Source of the DNA: Diplonema papillatum | Lineage: Eukaryota > Euglenozoa > Diplonemea > Diplonemida > Diplonemidae | Assembly (NCBI GenBank): GCA_030068145.1 | Contig: JAPJBO010000286.1 | Coordinates: forward strand, 183,656 to 247,655 | DNA: 64,000 nucleotides | Reading direction: 5' to 3' | Shown: positions 63,210-64,000 of the stretch, piece by piece | Layout: each line of letters begins with the position of its first letter | How positions within the stretch are numbered: position 1 is the first letter of the stretch | Notes under the pieces: model-generated | Databases searched by the model: none | What the model was told of the DNA's origin: nothing | Seen by the model: only the letters and a program-made list of their open reading frames with translations | Position numbers and translations under genes: made by a program

Positions 63210-63734
63210 AGTAACGCTCGCTCGCTAGCATCCGGCAAGAGCCAGCATGACACACGAATTTGGAATTGATGCTTTATTTGGAAACAGCGAGGGCAGAGGG
63301 TTAATCTGCTTGTACTAGGCTCCTCGGTTCCCGTAGTATCGGGGGAGTTTGAGGCAATTGCTGGCTGGTGGTCGGTTGTAGTCCGTTGCGTCAAGCACAA
63401 CCGGGCTTGCCCTCTGGAGGCTTTGGAAAATAGTGGTTCCTGTCTGTCAGAGATGTGCATTCAGCGCTGCAATGGCAAAGCATTCTGGGTACCTTCTGCG
63501 GTGGACCTACACTTTCGGTGCCGCCTTACATATTAATTGGTGTTGGTTTTTACTCGACAGGACCCTGGTGCAGTCTGTTTAGCTTGATCACCTGCCATAA
63601 CCTGAAGGGGTGGTGCAAAATAAAAAATCGGACCCCCGTTGAGTTTTTCCTGGTTTGTGCCGGGTTTGTGCCGGGTTTGCACCGGGCATATGGATCACAC
63701 ACATTATAGAAAACAAAAAAAAAATTTATTGATC

Positions 63735-63955
63735 ATTTGTTCTGAGTTGGCAAAATTTTGGCCGAAATTATGGTCGAATTTTTGGTCAAATTTTGGTCGA
63801 ATTTTTGGTCAATTTTTTGGTCGATTTTTTTTGGTCAAAATTTTGACCGAAATTTTGGTCAATTTTTTTGGTCTACAATTAGACTCCAATCCCTGAGAAC
63901 ACACCCATGGCGGGATTTCGAATACATTTACCAACGCCATTGACTGCTGTCAAGG
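63735..63955. mobile_element. FB3-type GGTC array and adjoining core
   Basis: GAGTTGGCAAAATTTTGGCC, then units of AAATTTTTGGTC, in the same orientation and order as 30740-30845. It is followed by a diverged version of the FB3 core start (GGGATT.CGAA.CATTTACC, GCCATTGACTG). With 61310-61450 this makes up the left side of a second FB3-type element that continues past the window end. Confidence 0.8.
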
Positions 63956-64000
63956 GGTTCTTCGGGATCCCACCTCCCAGCCTGTAGTCGAGTCACACCT

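Larger units (their letters stand above)
61472..63688. mobile_element. Possible 2.2-kb insertion bounded by short direct repeats
   Basis: GAGTTTTTCCGGGTTTGTGC followed by two to three GGGTTTGTGCC units lies at 61472-61515, and the near-identical sequence at 63640-63688. The interval separates two consecutive parts of an FB3-like arm (61310-61450 and 63735-63870). So it may be an element inserted into it, or an internal rearrangement. It contains two coding-like frames (61731-62357 and 62829-63209). Confidence 0.4.

Noticed and set aside
61472..63688. LTR retrotransposon
   Set aside because: The direct repeats are only about 45 bp and made of GGGTTTGTGCC units. There is no primer-binding site, polypurine tract or pol domain.

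Overview
This is nuclear DNA of a eukaryote, most likely a flagellated protist. The coding regions are GC-rich with strong third-position G/C. They include a BART-domain protein, gamma-tubulin complex component 2, a large TPR protein, a three-HMA copper ATPase, two small EF-hand proteins and a double-PDZ protein. One gene has conventional GT-AG introns that keep frame across every junction. TAA, TAG and TGA all act as stops, so the code is standard. Gene density is low and repeat content high. The PDZ style and the one-strand gene order would fit Euglenozoa (for example a diplonemid), but nothing in the window proves the group.

Layout, all confident genes on the + strand: BART protein (1-1416, cut by the window start); EF-hand protein 1 (3390-3743); EF-hand protein 2 (7700-8050); a retroelement zone with a 43-bp tandem array (10597-11237) and an RNase H reading frame (11494-12636); a repeat-rich stretch with several MITE-like elements (13-21 kb); a four-exon coiled-coil gene (21841-24358); a foldback element with TA arrays in its arms (26404-28283); a Mutator-like foldback element (30577-32056) sitting in duplicated 5' ends of the PDZ gene; the PDZ/NTF2-like gene (33567-35045); a second foldback element (35113-36590); the TPR gene (39726-43337); GCP2 (47691-49709); the copper ATPase (52193-56206); then a gene-poor end with repeats and weak reading frames.

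The most unusual property is that every confident gene is accompanied by decayed, same-orientation partial copies of itself. These 'gene echoes' usually start from the gene's own 5' or 3' end and include its UTR. They lie upstream of EF-hand 2, PDZ, TPR, GCP2 and the ATPase, and downstream of BART, EF-hand 1, the coiled-coil gene, PDZ, TPR and GCP2. The copies decay to different degrees, which suggests a continuing process of terminal tandem duplication.

Functionally the set leans to the cytoskeleton and flagellum (BART/ARL2BP-like, GCP2, possibly the TPR and coiled-coil proteins) plus copper transport and two EF-hand proteins with mitochondrial-looking N-termini. There is no operon logic. 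All calls come from reading the sequence; no database search was run.
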